Assembly: GCA_030593645.1 (NCBI GenBank)
Contig: JAUVGT010000257.1
Location: 1-7,246 of the forward strand
Source of the DNA: Deltaproteobacteria bacterium
Lineage (GTDB): Bacteria > Desulfobacterota > Desulfobacteria > Desulfobacterales > JAUVGT01
DNA length: 7,246 bases
Direction: 5' to 3'
Below are positions 7,024 through 7,246 of this stretch, piece after piece (positions within the stretch are counted from its first letter, which is position 1; each line of letters begins with the position of its first letter). Below the pieces are notes generated by a model. It did not search any database, had not been told where the DNA came from, and saw only the letters and a program-made list of their open reading frames with translations. A program made the position numbers and the translations under genes.

Positions 7024-7246
7024 AATAGACTTCATATTTTGAAATATGCAGCACAACATTATTACTCTGCTTACCTGAAGAGGCGGCTCCCAATTGAACT
7101 TTGGAACGGTATTTGGAAATAAATTCAAGCCACATACCGGTTTTGAGGTCAAAAATGGCCTCACTTTTCCCCAGGCTTTTTGTTTTTGCCTGTCCGCCGG
7201 CAATCCCCTTTATTTTGGTAATAGAGCGCTCAATAACCGAAAAATA
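7016..7246 (-). CDS. C-terminal end of an unidentified protein (partial, start beyond window)
   Basis: A minus-strand frame is open from the right edge for 76 codons and ends at TGA 7016-7018. The visible part begins YFSVIERSITKIKG, contains SEAIFDLKTGMWLEFISKYR, and ends NNVVLHISKYEVYFR, with an amphipathic, protein-like composition. I do not recognise the family. The gene converges on the Lnt-like gene, and the two overlap by 8 bp at their stop codons, leaving no room for an intergenic terminator. A different-frame minus-strand reading here (6940-7203) has a poorer, Cys/His/Trp-rich composition and runs into the Lnt-like gene, so this frame is preferred. Confidence 0.5.
   Translation of the reverse strand, partial: YFSVIERSITKIKGIAGGQAKTKSLGKSEAIFDLKTGMWLEFISKYRSKVQLGAASSGKQSNNVVLHISKYEVYFR

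Noticed and set aside
7033..7048. Perfect 7-bp inverted repeat (CATATTT-TG-AAATATG) as a terminator
   Set aside because: The stem is almost purely AT, the loop is 2 nt, no T-run follows, and it lies within the putative minus-strand coding region.
6940..7203. 87-codon minus-strand ORF at the right end
   Set aside because: It extends into the Lnt-like gene, has a Cys/His/Trp-rich non-protein-like composition, and competes with the edge-open frame ending at 7016, which looks more like real protein.

Overview
The window reads as chromosome of an anaerobic bacterium of moderate GC content, most likely a member of the Desulfobacterota (sulfate-reducer-like). This placement is inference. It rests on a 4-hydroxybenzoyl-CoA-reductase-type molybdenum enzyme, typical of anaerobic aromatic degraders, and on a 124-bp palindromic intergenic element of a style I associate with that phylum.

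The left half (1-3625, minus strand) is a three-gene operon for a molybdenum hydroxylase/reductase of the xanthine dehydrogenase family. In transcription order it holds a 162-aa small subunit with two [2Fe-2S] clusters, a roughly 754-aa molybdopterin large subunit, and an FAD subunit cut off by the left edge. The FAD subunit carries a four-cysteine insertion (C122, C138, C146, C155). Its spacing matches the [4Fe-4S] loop of the beta subunit of 4-hydroxybenzoyl-CoA reductase, so a reductive 4-HBCR-like enzyme fits better than an ordinary oxidising xanthine dehydrogenase. The large-subunit gene has a one-base frameshift in a run of five G (2929-2933). It separates the first 44 codons from the rest, so the gene is either broken or carries a sequence error.

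The middle (3626-4119) is a 494-bp intergenic region between divergent transcription units. It contains the palindromic element, an extra half-arm copy beside it, and a plausible sigma-70 promoter for the rightward gene.

The right half (plus strand) encodes an M20-family metallo-amidohydrolase of the AbgB/PM20D2 type (4120-5298). After a 216-bp gap comes a membrane-bound apolipoprotein N-acyltransferase-like nitrilase-superfamily protein with its Glu-Lys-Cys triad intact (5515-7023). The last 230 bp hold the C-terminal end of an unidentified minus-strand gene that converges on the Lnt-like gene and overlaps its stop by 8 bp.

The Mo-enzyme genes clearly form one complex. Nothing in the sequence ties them functionally to the amidohydrolase or the Lnt-like protein beyond adjacency. 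I see no RNA gene, CRISPR array, transposase or integrase.
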